A DNA stretch of 29,826 nucleotides from JAFTYO01 sp045644765 (GCA_045644765.1 JAZRHM010000015.1:1-29826), one strand, 5' to 3'. Positions 16,257-24,617 are shown, counted from the first letter of the stretch. Made by a program: numbers and translations. The notes: generated by a model from the letters alone, not told the origin.

Positions 16257-16308
16257 TTACTTATTCTCCTTGTTTAATATAATTTACGCAAAAAAGGTTA
16301 AAAATAAC

Positions 16309-16337
16309 TTGAAAAATGAAAAATAAAGTTGTATTAA
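16309..16337 (+). promoter_or_regulatory. Candidate promoter of rplY-pth-ychF
   Basis: TTGAAA (16309-16314), 17 bp, TATTAA (16332-16337). A start near 16344 leaves a leader of about 65 nt before rplY and makes the in-frame ATG at 16316 unusable. Confidence 0.5.
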
Positions 16338-16408
16338 GTCGTTACCTTGCTAAAACACCCCTGGAGGTTTTTGTAAGGATTGTTAATTTAATTTATAAGG
16401 AAAATAAA

Positions 16409-16699
16409 ATGTCAAATATTACATTTAAAGCTTTAAAGCGTGAGAAAGCAGGTAAGGGGGCAGCTCGTGCATGTCGTCGTGAGGGGCGTGTTCCTGCCGT
16501 TATTTATGGTGGTAAAAAAGATCCGGTTTTAGTTAGTCTTGATCCGGTTGAATTAGAAAAAGCTTTGAACTTAGCTGATTTCTATCAATCTGAAATTGTT
16601 GTTGATGTTGAAGGCAAAGCTGTAAAAGCTGTATGCCAAGATGTTCAATTCCATCCGGTTTCAGATATGCCTATTCACGTTGACTTTTTACGCAAATAA
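16409..16699 (+). CDS. rplY: 50S ribosomal protein L25, single-domain form
   Basis: This 96-residue protein binds 5S rRNA on the large subunit. The N-terminal L25 domain is complete (KREKAGKGAARACRREGRVPAVIYGG to QDVQFHPVSDMPIHVDFLRK, described in parts). Most alphaproteobacterial homologues continue into a second TL5/CTC domain to about 200 residues; here the frame stops right after DFLRK and pth starts 10 bp later, so the second domain is absent, as in the E. coli short form. The ATG at 16409 has AAGGAA 8 nt upstream; a longer frame from 16316 lacks support. Confidence 0.94.
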   Translation: MSNITFKALKREKAGKGAARACRREGRVPAVIYGGKKDPVLVSLDPVELEKALNLADFYQSEIVVDVEGKAVKAVCQDVQFHPVSDMPIHVDFLRK

Positions 16700-16709
16700 G
16701 AGGCAACAG

Positions 16710-17285
16710 ATGTTTTTGGTGGTCGGTTTGGGCAACCCAGGTTCAGAGTATGCCAATACGCGCCACAATGTAGGTTTTATGGCGGCTGATGCAATATGCA
16801 GCCGCTATAAGTTTGATACATACAAGAAAAAATTTGACGGTGAAGTGGCAATGGGGCAAATAGCAAATGAAAAAGTTATTGTTTTAAAGCCTCATACATA
16901 TATGAATTTATCCGGAAATGCCGTAGTGAAAGCTGCCTTATTTTATAAAATATTGCCTGAAAATATTATTGTAATTCACGATGATATGGATTTAAAATCA
17001 GGACAATTGAAAGCTAAAAGAGGCGGTGGAGCCGGCGGACATAACGGGTTAAAAAGTATTGATGCACACATAACACCTAATTATAACAGAATCCGTATAG
17101 GTGTAGGACATCCGGTTAATAAGGGAAATGATGTAATAAACTATGTTTTAGGTTCTTTTTCAAAAGAAGAAAAAAACATTTTAGAAGCAAGTTTAGATAC
17201 TGTTACGGAAGCTGTTGAAGTTTTAATAAGAAATGATGTCGCTGCTTGTTCAAACTTTTTGGGTATGTCGGTAAAAAATAAATAA
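16710..17285 (+). CDS. pth: Peptidyl-tRNA hydrolase
   Basis: This 191-residue enzyme frees tRNA from prematurely released peptidyl-tRNA. Family motifs are VVGLGNPGSEYANTRHNVGF with Asn10 and catalytic His19, KPHTYMNLSG, and VIHDDMDLKSGQ with GGGAGGHNGLKSI. Length is normal. AGAGGC overlapping the rplY stop serves the ATG at 16710. The order rplY-pth-ychF is the usual one, and the three are likely one operon. Confidence 0.97.
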   Translation: MFLVVGLGNPGSEYANTRHNVGFMAADAICSRYKFDTYKKKFDGEVAMGQIANEKVIVLKPHTYMNLSGNAVVKAALFYKILPENIIVIHDDMDLKSGQLKAKRGGGAGGHNGLKSIDAHITPNYNRIRIGVGHPVNKGNDVINYVLGSFSKEEKNILEASLDTVTEAVEVLIRNDVAACSNFLGMSVKNK

Positions 17286-17297
17286 GAGAGGTTTTTC

Positions 17298-18410
17298 ATG
17301 GGTTTTAACTGCGGTATTGTTGGGTTACCAAATGTCGGTAAATCGACACTTTTTAATGCTTTAACGCAAACAATTGCGGCTCAGGCTGCAAATTTTCCGT
17401 TTTGCACAATTGAACCGAATACGGGAAGGGTTGCCGTACCTGATTATCGTTTGGATAAATTGGCGCAAATTGTTAATCCGAAAAATATTGTACCGACACA
17501 ATTAGAGTTTGTTGATATTGCAGGTTTAGTAAAAGGGGCTTCAAGAGGAGAAGGTCTTGGTAACCAGTTCTTGGCCAATATCAGAGAAACAGATGCCATT
17601 ATTCATGTGTTGCGTTGTTTTCAAGATGAAAATATTACTCATGTTGAGGGAAGTGTTGATCCAGTTCGTGATGCTGAAATTGTTGAAACAGAATTAATGA
17701 TTGCCGATTTGGAAAGCTTAGAAAAACGTTTTGAACAGGTAAAGAAAAAAGCACAAACAGGTGGTGATAAAGAAGCAAAAATTTGTGCAGAGGTTATGGG
17801 CCCGATTATTGAGGCTTTAAGAGCAGGAAAACCCGCCAGAACAGCAGCTCCTGATGCAAGTCAGAAAGATGCGTACAAACAATATAAGATGTTACAACTG
17901 TTAACATCTAAGCCTGTTTTATATGTTTGTAATGTTGATGAAAATTCAGCTTCTGTCGGTAATGAATTTTCCAGAGCGGTTTTTGAAAAAGCAAAAAATG
18001 AAAATGCAAGCGCTGTTATCATTTCAGCAGAAATAGAATCGGAAGTTGCACAACTTGATTCTGAAGAAGAAAGGAAAGAATTTTTAGAGAGTTTAGGTTT
18101 GGAAGAAACAGGTTTAGCTAAAATTATTCGAGCAGGATATGAGCTGTTAGGTCTGCAAACATATTTTACTGCCGGTCCGAAAGAAGTTAGAGCTTGGACT
18201 TTTGTGAAAGGGGCAAAAGCTCCTCAATGTGCAGGTATAATACATACTGATTTTGAAAGAGGTTTTATCAGAGCTGAAACAATTTCGTATGATGATTATA
18301 TTAATTTGGGAGGAGAGCAAGCTTGTAAAGAAGCAGGTAAAATTCGCTCCGAAGGTAAAGAGTATGTTGTTCAAGATGGCGATATAATGAACTTTTTATT
18401 TAATGTATAA
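17298..18410 (+). CDS. ychF: Ribosome-associated ATPase YchF
   Basis: This 370-residue Obg-family P-loop protein binds ribosomes and prefers ATP to GTP. The G1 motif is GLPNVGKS at 9-16, G3 is DIAGLVKGAS, and a coiled-coil hairpin (about 130-200) interrupts the fold; NVDE replaces the GTP-specific NKxD, as in this subfamily. A TGS domain forms the C-terminus (TFVKGAKAPQCAGIIHTDFE onward). AGAGAGG lies 8 nt before the ATG. It ends the operon at a strong terminator. Confidence 0.97.
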   Translation: MGFNCGIVGLPNVGKSTLFNALTQTIAAQAANFPFCTIEPNTGRVAVPDYRLDKLAQIVNPKNIVPTQLEFVDIAGLVKGASRGEGLGNQFLANIRETDAIIHVLRCFQDENITHVEGSVDPVRDAEIVETELMIADLESLEKRFEQVKKKAQTGGDKEAKICAEVMGPIIEALRAGKPARTAAPDASQKDAYKQYKMLQLLTSKPVLYVCNVDENSASVGNEFSRAVFEKAKNENASAVIISAEIESEVAQLDSEEERKEFLESLGLEETGLAKIIRAGYELLGLQTYFTAGPKEVRAWTFVKGAKAPQCAGIIHTDFERGFIRAETISYDDYINLGGEQACKEAGKIRSEGKEYVVQDGDIMNFLFNV

Positions 18411-18413
18411 AAG

Positions 18414-18443
18414 AAAACCTCCGAAATTTTCGGAGGTTTTTCT
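18414..18443. terminator. Bidirectional terminator between ychF and the M29 gene
   Basis: AAAACCTCCG and CGGAGGTTTT form a 10-bp stem with a 7-nt A/T loop and flanking T and A runs, placed 3 bp after ychF and 32 bp from the end of the convergent aminopeptidase gene. Confidence 0.92.
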
Positions 18444-18475
18444 TAACGTATAAACATCGGGTAAATACCGGAAGT

Positions 18476-19597
18476 TTATTTAGCTATTTGTTTGAGAACT
18501 TCAGGATTTAATTCTTTGAGTTCATCAATTACAAACAAGCCATTGTCACGGATGAGAACATCATCAAAATAGATTTGTCCGCCGCCATATTCAGGTGTTT
18601 GAATCAAAACCAGGTCCCAATGGATTTCAGAGCTGTTGCCGTTAGGAGCAGTTTTGTAACAGCTACCGATTGCCATATGCAATGAACCTGCAATTTTTTC
18701 ATCAAACAAGATATTACAGATATCTTTAGTGATGAATGGGTTTACGCCTAAGGCAAATTCTCCGACATAACGAGCCCCTTCGTCTTTGTTAAAGATGTCT
18801 TCAAGGTCTTGCGTGTTACCTGAATGTTCGCATTTTACGATTTTGCCGTTCTCAAACCACAGCTTGATGTTGGAAAATTTCTTTCCTTCCATATGGCTGG
18901 AGGTGTTAAAACGGATAACGCCGTTGACAGAATCTTTTACCGGAGCCGTATATACTTCTCCATCAGGAATGTTTCGATGACCACAGCAGGGAACTCCTCC
19001 GATGCCTTTAACAGAAAAAGAAATATCTGTTTCCGGTCCGACAATTCTGACTTTGTCGGTTTTTTTCATCAACTCTGCCAATTTGTTCATTGCAGGCTCC
19101 ATCTTGGAGTAGTCAAGCAAACAAGCATTGAGCATGAAGTCTGTAAATTCTTGAGTTGACATACCGGCTTCATAAGCCATAACATCGTTCGGATAACGCA
19201 AAACACACCAACGAGTGTTGTCAACGCGATAATAGAGAACTTCGGCATAGCTTGAGTTGTACATAGCTTGTTGCTCTTTTGAAACGATGGCAGTATCATA
19301 AGGATTTGTAATACTTGAAAATCCGATATACACATCCATTTGTTTCATGATGTTAAGCTGAAGCTTCATATACTCATCAATCTGCTCTTTTGAGGCATCT
19401 TTGCTCAGAGCGTTAATGAAGCGAATGTCGTTTAAGAAGTAAAAAGGAACACCTCCTAACTTAACGGTTGCTTCGATGAATGCTTCAAACAACGGGGTTG
19501 CACCCAAACCTTTTGCGTCAATAAAGACTTTGTCACCCGGAGTGACTTGGACGGAATTTTTCAAAATGTTTTCCGCCAATTGTTTAAATCTGTTCAT
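18476..19597 (-). CDS. M29-family aminopeptidase
   Basis: This 373-residue cytoplasmic metallopeptidase resembles AmpS/PepS/aminopeptidase T, which remove N-terminal residues from peptides with a two-metal site. All six expected ligand or catalytic residues are found in the family's motifs: Glu214 (IPDGEVYTAP), Glu280 (VGEFALGVNP), His307 (SLHMAIGSCY), Tyr314, His326 and Asp328 (EIHWDLV). Length is slightly under the usual 400. No signal peptide. The ribosome site is poor (no purine run within 15 nt of the ATG), but a near-consensus promoter lies upstream. Confidence 0.92.
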   Translation of the reverse strand: MNRFKQLAENILKNSVQVTPGDKVFIDAKGLGATPLFEAFIEATVKLGGVPFYFLNDIRFINALSKDASKEQIDEYMKLQLNIMKQMDVYIGFSSITNPYDTAIVSKEQQAMYNSSYAEVLYYRVDNTRWCVLRYPNDVMAYEAGMSTQEFTDFMLNACLLDYSKMEPAMNKLAELMKKTDKVRIVGPETDISFSVKGIGGVPCCGHRNIPDGEVYTAPVKDSVNGVIRFNTSSHMEGKKFSNIKLWFENGKIVKCEHSGNTQDLEDIFNKDEGARYVGEFALGVNPFITKDICNILFDEKIAGSLHMAIGSCYKTAPNGNSSEIHWDLVLIQTPEYGGGQIYFDDVLIRDNGLFVIDELKELNPEVLKQIAK

Positions 19598-19644
19598 AAT
19601 GAAAAAAATTATTTAGTTATACAAAAATAAAATTATCGTTTGCC

Positions 19645-19672
19645 ATTATATACCATAATGCAATTTTGTCAA
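19645..19672 (-). promoter_or_regulatory. Promoter TTGACA-N16-TATAAT of the M29 gene
   Basis: On the minus strand both boxes are exact sigma-70 consensus (19667-19672 and 19645-19650) with a 16-bp spacer. Transcription would start near 19638, giving a leader of about 40 nt. Confidence 0.75.
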
Positions 19673-19692
19673 TATTTATGTAAAGAAACTTC

Positions 19693-20136
19693 TTATTTTT
19701 TTAGTTTTGCCACTTCGTTCCTGGCAAGTGTATCAACGCGTTCATTTTCAGTATGACCGTTATGACCTTTTACCCAAACCCATCTTATTTCATGGTTTTT
19801 AATAATTTCATCAAGTTGCTGCCAGAGATCAATGTTTTTTACTTCATTTTTTTTATGTGATGTTTTCCAACCGTTTTTTTTCCAATTTTCGAGCCATTCG
19901 GTTATACCGCACATAACATATTTACTGTCAGTGTATAAGGTGATGTTGCAAGTGGTTTTAAGAGCTTTAAGAGCCTCAATAACAGCAGTTAGTTCCATAC
20001 GATTATTGGTGGTGTTTTCTTCACCTCCGCTTAGTTCTTTTTCAATATCTTTATAGCGTAGAAGAGCACCCCAACCTCCAATTCCGGGGTTGCCTGAACA
20101 TGCACCGTCAGTAAAAATTTCGACTCTTGCTACCAT
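19693..20136 (-). CDS. rnhA: Ribonuclease HI
   Basis: This 147-residue enzyme cuts RNA in RNA-DNA hybrids, removing primers and R-loops. The catalytic residues are Asp10 (IFTDGACSGNPG), Glu48 (NNRMELTAVIEAL), Asp70 (LYTDSKYV), His125 and Asp135 (WVKGHNGHTENERVD). The basic handle region (NWKKNGWKTSHKK) is present. It begins 2 bp after the stop of the AlbA_2-domain gene and is translationally linked to it. Confidence 0.97.
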   Translation of the reverse strand: MVARVEIFTDGACSGNPGIGGWGALLRYKDIEKELSGGEENTTNNRMELTAVIEALKALKTTCNITLYTDSKYVMCGITEWLENWKKNGWKTSHKKNEVKNIDLWQQLDEIIKNHEIRWVWVKGHNGHTENERVDTLARNEVAKLKK

Positions 20137-20138
20137 AT

Positions 20139-21203
20139 TTAAGACCTCATAAGAAAATTGTTAAAAAATTCGGCATTTAGTTGTTTTGTGGTGTCTTCAT
20201 CTTTTAGTGCTTTTGCAACAAAAGAGCGAAGCTTATTTTTAGGAATATAAATTCTAAAATCTTTTGGAGCTGCATTGTCTGCGCCGATAACACCGTTTAG
20301 GCAAAAATCTTCTTCAATGTATGGCGATAAAATTATTTGCATATTGGCAAATTTTATCATACCGCGAGGAGGTAAGCGTAAATCTTGTTTTGTAATAAGA
20401 TTTAAGTGGCCGGATATAGAACCTAACGAATCCATATGATTATAGTTTAAAAAACGTACTTTATTATATTCGCTGCCGGTAGATTGAGTGGTGCAAGAAA
20501 AATAAATTTCTTTGGCAATGGCATTGCTTTCATTTTGTACCTGAATTGAAAAGCTGATTTTTACATATTTTTCCGGCGGATTATCTATTGTATGAGGATA
20601 AAGCATATCTTCATCAGTGTTTTGTAAAATTTCCAGATGTTTATCTTCAAGTATGAGCTCAATATTAGGCTGCGGGCGTTTACCGAACATTCCGGCAATT
20701 ACGGCGTATGGCGCAGGCACATTGTTTGATCCTGAACGGATATATATTGTGCTTCCTATGGTGCTCATTAAAGGTGTGATTTCAGATTTTGGGATATATG
20801 TTGCTATAAATCCGACACCGTTTTTATCACAACTTATAATATGGTTTCTAACCTTATTATGACTTGGAATGGTACAACCTGATATCGCTCCTTCAAGCCA
20901 ACTTAAAAAACGATGCACATTTTTAACTTTGACTTTTGCTTTTGCAACGTCGCCGATTTCTTGGTCACGGGAACATTCAACACCCCAAACAATTACTCCG
21001 CCTTCAGAGTTCCCGAATCCGGAAATTGCTTTTGCCAAGTTTTTACGATCATCTCGATGTAAAGTATGAAAGTTTTTTCCGGTAGAAACTGCTTGCTTAA
21101 AATCTAAAAACAATTCTTCGGTTTGAAGGGTTAAAATAAACTCATCAATGGCATCTTCACCAAAATAAATGAGCTTTTGAAAGATATCTTCTGCGCGTGA
21201 CAT
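20139..21203 (-). CDS. AlbA_2 (Schlafen-like) domain protein
   Basis: This 354-residue protein starts with an AlbA_2-type putative nucleic-acid-binding domain: EELFLDFK at 29-36, AKAISGFGNSEGGVIVWGVE at 57-76, then ATYIPKSEITP and IYIRSGSNNVPAP near 130-165. The C-terminal half is beta-rich and not recognised. The ATG at 21203 is chosen because CGGAGG lies 6 nt upstream; a longer frame from 21236 has no site. It precedes rnhA by 2 bp, which suggests a shared role in RNA or hybrid handling, by inference only. Related domains occur in regulators and in phage-defence proteins, so the cell role is open. Confidence 0.75.
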   Translation of the reverse strand: MSRAEDIFQKLIYFGEDAIDEFILTLQTEELFLDFKQAVSTGKNFHTLHRDDRKNLAKAISGFGNSEGGVIVWGVECSRDQEIGDVAKAKVKVKNVHRFLSWLEGAISGCTIPSHNKVRNHIISCDKNGVGFIATYIPKSEITPLMSTIGSTIYIRSGSNNVPAPYAVIAGMFGKRPQPNIELILEDKHLEILQNTDEDMLYPHTIDNPPEKYVKISFSIQVQNESNAIAKEIYFSCTTQSTGSEYNKVRFLNYNHMDSLGSISGHLNLITKQDLRLPPRGMIKFANMQIILSPYIEEDFCLNGVIGADNAAPKDFRIYIPKNKLRSFVAKALKDEDTTKQLNAEFFNNFLMRS

Positions 21204-21308
21204 AATAAGCCTCCGTTTTTTATAGAATTCGTGCATGATAACATAAATTGTTATAATAAACTCTTAAAATTTGCATCAGTCAGCAAATTTGTATGTAATA
21301 TAAAAATA

Positions 21309-21337
21309 TTGCAAATATAAAAAATACGTGCTATCTT
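21309..21337 (+). promoter_or_regulatory. Candidate promoter TTGCAA-N17-TATCTT
   Basis: The boxes lie at 21309-21314 and 21332-21337. Start of transcription near 21344 would leave only a few bases before the ATG at 21348 that opens a 14-codon frame. Confidence 0.4.
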
Positions 21338-21347
21338 GCTATCACTT

Positions 21348-21392
21348 ATGAATTACTTAGATATTAATCCCTATAAATTATTTAGTGTATGA
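21348..21392 (+). CDS. Possible 14-residue leader peptide
   Basis: ATG at 21348 opens MNYLDINPYKLFSV and stops at TGA 21390-21392, which overlaps the start codon of the next gene as ATGA. The downstream gene has no Shine-Dalgarno sequence, so it might depend on ribosomes that end here. The leader itself also lacks a site and would be nearly leaderless. It may be chance. Confidence 0.25.
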   Translation: MNYLDINPYKLFSV

Positions 21393-21916
21393 AAGACAAA
21401 CAATTGGCGCAAATTTGCAAAATTATGCGCAAGCATCATCTTAAATTGGAAGATGTTGAAAGGTATGCCGCACAAAAGCCCGAATTTCGGAGTTTGGTTA
21501 AAAAATTTCCGTTAGGCGATGAATTTGACATTCTTTGTTTAATTGGGGGAAAAACGCAGCGAGTTCCGTTTAGTCAACGTTATTGTGGTATTGCTGTCGG
21601 TATATTTCCGTTCAAATATGATCCGATATATATCGAGCTTACTGAAGTTGAAGGCAAAAAGCATTCAGATAGAGATGTTGATGAAAAGAGACTCCTTGAT
21701 GTTGAGTTTTGTGAAAGACTCAATGAGGTAAGACACCAACTTAATAAGTATTTGGTTGCTTTAAAAGCTCCTATCATTGAAGGTGATTATTTAGCTGACA
21801 GCGATCATATGAAAGGCAGCGGTTGGGTTATCTTTTTTGGTGAGAGTATGGTGCTTTCTGACTATTACGGTGGTTCTGAAGTATCAAAACTCCGTTACAT
21901 GGGAAGACTTTATTAA
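21389..21916 (+). CDS. Unknown 175-residue protein
   Basis: I do not recognise this protein. It starts with a basic helical segment (CKIMRKHHLKLEDVERYAAQ), then mixed alpha/beta sequence with GGKTQRVPFSQRYCGIAVGI and a conserved-looking C-terminal part GSGWVIFFGESMVLSDYYGG. No signal peptide or membrane segment. No ribosome site is visible before the ATG; the start overlaps a short upstream frame. A strong terminator follows. Codon use is like its neighbours. Confidence 0.7.
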   Translation: MKDKQLAQICKIMRKHHLKLEDVERYAAQKPEFRSLVKKFPLGDEFDILCLIGGKTQRVPFSQRYCGIAVGIFPFKYDPIYIELTEVEGKKHSDRDVDEKRLLDVEFCERLNEVRHQLNKYLVALKAPIIEGDYLADSDHMKGSGWVIFFGESMVLSDYYGGSEVSKLRYMGRLY

Positions 21917-21941
21917 GCATACTCGGTGCTTGAATGTTCTT

Positions 21942-21978
21942 AAAATTCCTTGCCGATTTTTATCGGCGAGGAATTTTT
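21942..21978 (+). terminator. Rho-independent terminator
   Basis: A stem of about 15 bp (AAATTCCTTGCCGAT with ATCGGCGAGGAATTT, one G-T pair), loop TTTT, then a T run, 25 nt after the preceding stop codon. Confidence 0.93.
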
Positions 21979-22082
21979 TTACTTAAATAAAATGTTGTAC
22001 TTTCATATCATCAAAAATTATTTGATTTTTTAGGTTTATTCGTTCATCATTTGAAAAAATAAAACTAAAGAGGATTTTTATA

Positions 22083-22628
22083 ATGAAAAATGTTTTAGTT
22101 CTTGGTGCGGCTCGAAGCGGAAAATCGACACTTGCTAAGTTAATGGCAGATAAATTTGGCTTATCGATAATTTCGGTTGATGCTTTTATCGGCGCTTTTC
22201 AGGAAAATTATCCGGATTTAGGTTTTGCTTATTTTAACAAATCTAATCATCATATAGCCCCATTTGTTGCCTCTTATGCCAATGCAATTATTTATAATCA
22301 TCCGAAATCTAACTTTGTAATTGAAGGGTATCATATAAAATTAAGCGATGCCGTAAAACTGTTTAGCGATAAATTTGAAATTGTTGTGTTGGGATATCCG
22401 AGACTTACTCCACAAGAAGTGTTATCAAATGTCAGAAAATATGAAGGAAAATTTGATTATACAAGGGCGCTTACAGATGAAGAATTATTAAAAACTATTT
22501 CTCGCCATGTTGAATATTCCAAAAATTTTGAAGCAGAATGTAAAAATTTGGGGCTGGCTTTTTTTGATACATCTTATAACCGAGATGAAGTTTTAGATAG
22601 TATAATTAAGAAATTTACCAATCTGTAA
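22083..22628 (+). CDS. P-loop kinase-like protein
   Basis: This 181-residue protein has a Walker A motif GAARSGKST at 8-16 after a hydrophobic strand KNVLVLG, and FVIEGYH as a possible Walker B-like strand at 79-85. Size and layout fit the adenylate/shikimate/nucleoside kinase superfamily, but no substrate motif is recognised. AGAGGA lies 8-13 nt before the ATG. Its end overlaps by 14 bp a coding-like remnant on the opposite strand. Substrate unknown. Confidence 0.75.
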   Translation: MKNVLVLGAARSGKSTLAKLMADKFGLSIISVDAFIGAFQENYPDLGFAYFNKSNHHIAPFVASYANAIIYNHPKSNFVIEGYHIKLSDAVKLFSDKFEIVVLGYPRLTPQEVLSNVRKYEGKFDYTRALTDEELLKTISRHVEYSKNFEAECKNLGLAFFDTSYNRDEVLDSIIKKFTNL

Positions 22629-22726
22629 GTTTAAGATATCTTTTATCTTGTTTTAAAAATTCAATTTCTGCAAAACACTTTTTATAAGGTGCCGAATCGG
22701 TGCCAAATCTGGAAGCAAGTTCTTCA
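22615..22726 (-). pseudogene. Coding-like tail behind the GNAT gene, frame-shifted
   Basis: After the stop of the minus-strand GNAT gene, another minus frame continues as RLEELASRFGTDSAPYKKCF and on to YLKLTDW, stopping at 22615. It looks like real protein and overlaps the GNAT end. Loss of one A in the run at the GNAT C-terminus (codons CGA AAG) would join the two. It could be a lost C-terminal extension or a fragment of another gene. The paralogous GNAT at 27915 has no such tail. Confidence 0.35.
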
Positions 22727-23170
22727 AGCCTTTCGTTCCAAAATATAATGAGGAAGGTAAACGCCGGAAGAATCGTATTTTTCTTCTTTAATTTTTTGAA
22801 AACCGAATTTTGTATATATATGTAATGCAACATCATTATCTGTTCTTACACCTATTTTCATTGGTTCGGGATGTTGTTTTATGACATAAGACATTAATTT
22901 TTGCCCGATACCTTGGTTGAAATATTGTGGTAAGACATAAAGTTGTTTGATTGTTTTTTCTTGTTTTGAATAAGCTATATAAGCAACATTTTTGTTTCTT
23001 TTAATAAAAATATATAATTCAGATTCAGGATATACATGTGTTATTGCGCGTTCATAAAGTTTTTGCCAATCTTCTTCAGATAAATTAATGGTGGAGCGTA
23101 AAGATTTGCTAAAAATCACTAATAAATCAGGCCAATCTGACACAACGGCTTTTTTGATATTATCTGACAT
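22724..23170 (-). CDS. GNAT acetyltransferase, copy 1
   Basis: This 148-residue protein is a single GNAT domain that would transfer an acetyl group from acetyl-CoA. The acetyl-CoA motif is IKQLYVLPQYFNQGIGQKL with QGIG at 86-89, followed by VALHIYTKFGFQKI at 114-127, the usual motif B. It is about 76% identical, without gaps, to the protein at 27915-28361. AAGGAAAAC precedes the ATG. The substrate is unknown. It is followed by a coding-like tail in another frame. Confidence 0.88.
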   Translation of the reverse strand: MSDNIKKAVVSDWPDLLVIFSKSLRSTINLSEEDWQKLYERAITHVYPESELYIFIKRNKNVAYIAYSKQEKTIKQLYVLPQYFNQGIGQKLMSYVIKQHPEPMKIGVRTDNDVALHIYTKFGFQKIKEEKYDSSGVYLPHYILERKA

Positions 23171-23339
23171 ATGTTTTCCTTTTTAATGTTATAATTTTTT
23201 AAGTATAAATTGAGATTACAAAGACAATATTAAAGAATGTATAACATAAAATGCCTTTTTTTGAGTAAAGAGACTGACAGGATATGTTTAACAAAAAAGT
23301 AAGTTTTAAAAGTTTATACTGTAAACAGGAGAATTTGAT

Positions 23340-24167
23340 ATGATAGATGTTTTATTAAGCTTTGCTCAAAAAGCCGGCAAAAAATTAAAATTGATGCAAA
23401 AAAATGTAGAACAAATACGTTTAAAAGAAGCAAGTGTGGCATCGCTTGTTACTAAAGCCGATATTTATGTATCAAATCTGTTTGAAAAAACAATTAAACA
23501 ACACTTTTCTCATCTTAATTATATGATTATTGATGAAGAAAAAATATCCAAATATGGTGATAATATTTTTGATGCAGTAAACAATACGGAATATCAATTT
23601 GTGATAGATCCGATAGACGGAACGGTACAATATGCAAACAAGCATCCGTTGTACGGTATAAGTATCGGAGTGTATAAAAATGCAAAACCTTTAATGGGCA
23701 TAATTTACTTACCTTCCTTAAATGAGCTTATTTATTTTGATGGTAATAAGGCTTATCACATTGAAAATTGTTTTAAAAAGGGCAAAATAAAAACAGAAAT
23801 GTTGCCAAAAACAAAATCAGATTCATCAGTTGCTTTTTGGCATTCGTGGATGTGGAAATTAAAACCTTGTTATTCATTGGAAAAGGCTCTGTTTTTTAAC
23901 TATTTTTCGGCAGTTTCGCAAAGTTTTTATGCTCTTACGGGCAAAGCAAAAGCATATTGTATGAACTTTAAATTGTGGGATATTGCAGGAACAATCCCAA
24001 TTGCAAATTATTTAGGTATGAACATACATGAATATGGCACTTCTAAAATTTATGATAAAATTTCTCCGGAATTTTTTAATCCGGATATGAGTGTCAAAAA
24101 TCATTGTATAATGTGCTATCCGTCTGAATATGAAGAAATGTGTTCATTAGTAGAACCGCAAAAGTAA
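23340..24167 (+). CDS. Inositol monophosphatase-family protein
   Basis: This 275-residue protein belongs to the Mg-dependent, Li-sensitive phosphatase family that includes SuhB, CysQ and histidinol-phosphatase HisN. The metal motifs are VTKAD (37-41), IDEE (64-67), DPIDGT (90-95) and WDIAG (213-217). Typical family residues around GT are kept (DPIDGTVQYANKHP). It is more diverged than SuhB-type enzymes (GTVQYANKHP for GTxNF.H), so the substrate may differ. AGGAG lies 8-12 nt before the ATG. No signal peptide. Confidence 0.88.
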   Translation: MIDVLLSFAQKAGKKLKLMQKNVEQIRLKEASVASLVTKADIYVSNLFEKTIKQHFSHLNYMIIDEEKISKYGDNIFDAVNNTEYQFVIDPIDGTVQYANKHPLYGISIGVYKNAKPLMGIIYLPSLNELIYFDGNKAYHIENCFKKGKIKTEMLPKTKSDSSVAFWHSWMWKLKPCYSLEKALFFNYFSAVSQSFYALTGKAKAYCMNFKLWDIAGTIPIANYLGMNIHEYGTSKIYDKISPEFFNPDMSVKNHCIMCYPSEYEEMCSLVEPQK

Positions 24168-24172
24168 ATTAG

Positions 24173-24304
24173 ATTTTAGCTGATACATTAGAAAAAATAA
24201 TCAACTTAGAAGATTATGCCGTTTGTGAAATAATGGGCGCTAAAATTAATATCAAGAACAGAATAAAAGTGTTAGAGCAAATTACAGAGCTTAAAAATAT
24301 ATAA
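24173..24304 (+). pseudogene. Possible gene remnant without a start
   Basis: One frame is open from a stop at 24170-24172 to TAA at 24302-24304 and reads ILADTLEKIINLEDYAVCEI, then MGAKINIKNRIKVLEQITEL and KNI. The charged, helical composition looks like protein, but no start codon with a ribosome site is present. It may be the 3' end of a decayed gene, or chance in AT-rich DNA. Confidence 0.3.
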
Positions 24305-24334
24305 TAGAATTAAACTATAATCCCGTGAGCAAAA

Positions 24335-24361
24335 CAAAGCGGTGCGTTGCGCACTTTATTA
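24335..24361 (+). terminator. Weak terminator-like hairpin
   Basis: GTGCG, loop TTG, CGCAC (24342-24354) with outer AAAG/CTTT pairing, followed by TTTATT. It lies in the 543-bp gap between the IMPase-family gene and the 742-residue protein gene. Confidence 0.35.
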
Positions 24362-24471
24362 TCGTTATACTCGTTTATGACATATTTTATAAATTTTGTT
24401 TAAAATATGTTTACTTAAGCTTCAAAGCATGATACTATGATGCATATATTAACAAAACTAGGGTAAGAAAT

Positions 24472-24549
<78 letters not shown>

Positions 24550-24583
24550 ACTCTGCCGAAGAAAATATAGATAAGATTAATCA

Positions 24584-24617
24584 AACACCCAAAAGGTAGT
24601 CAATCCTTTTGGGTGTT
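24584..24617 (+). promoter_or_regulatory. 13-bp hairpin with a stop codon in its loop
   Basis: AACACCCAAAAGG and CCTTTTGGGTGTT form a 13-bp perfect stem; the 8-nt loop TAGTCAAT holds the TAG that ends the longest frame of the CA-repeat ORF. No T tract follows, so it is not a standard terminator. It lies 94 nt before the next gene and could act as an attenuator or transcript stabiliser. Confidence 0.6.
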
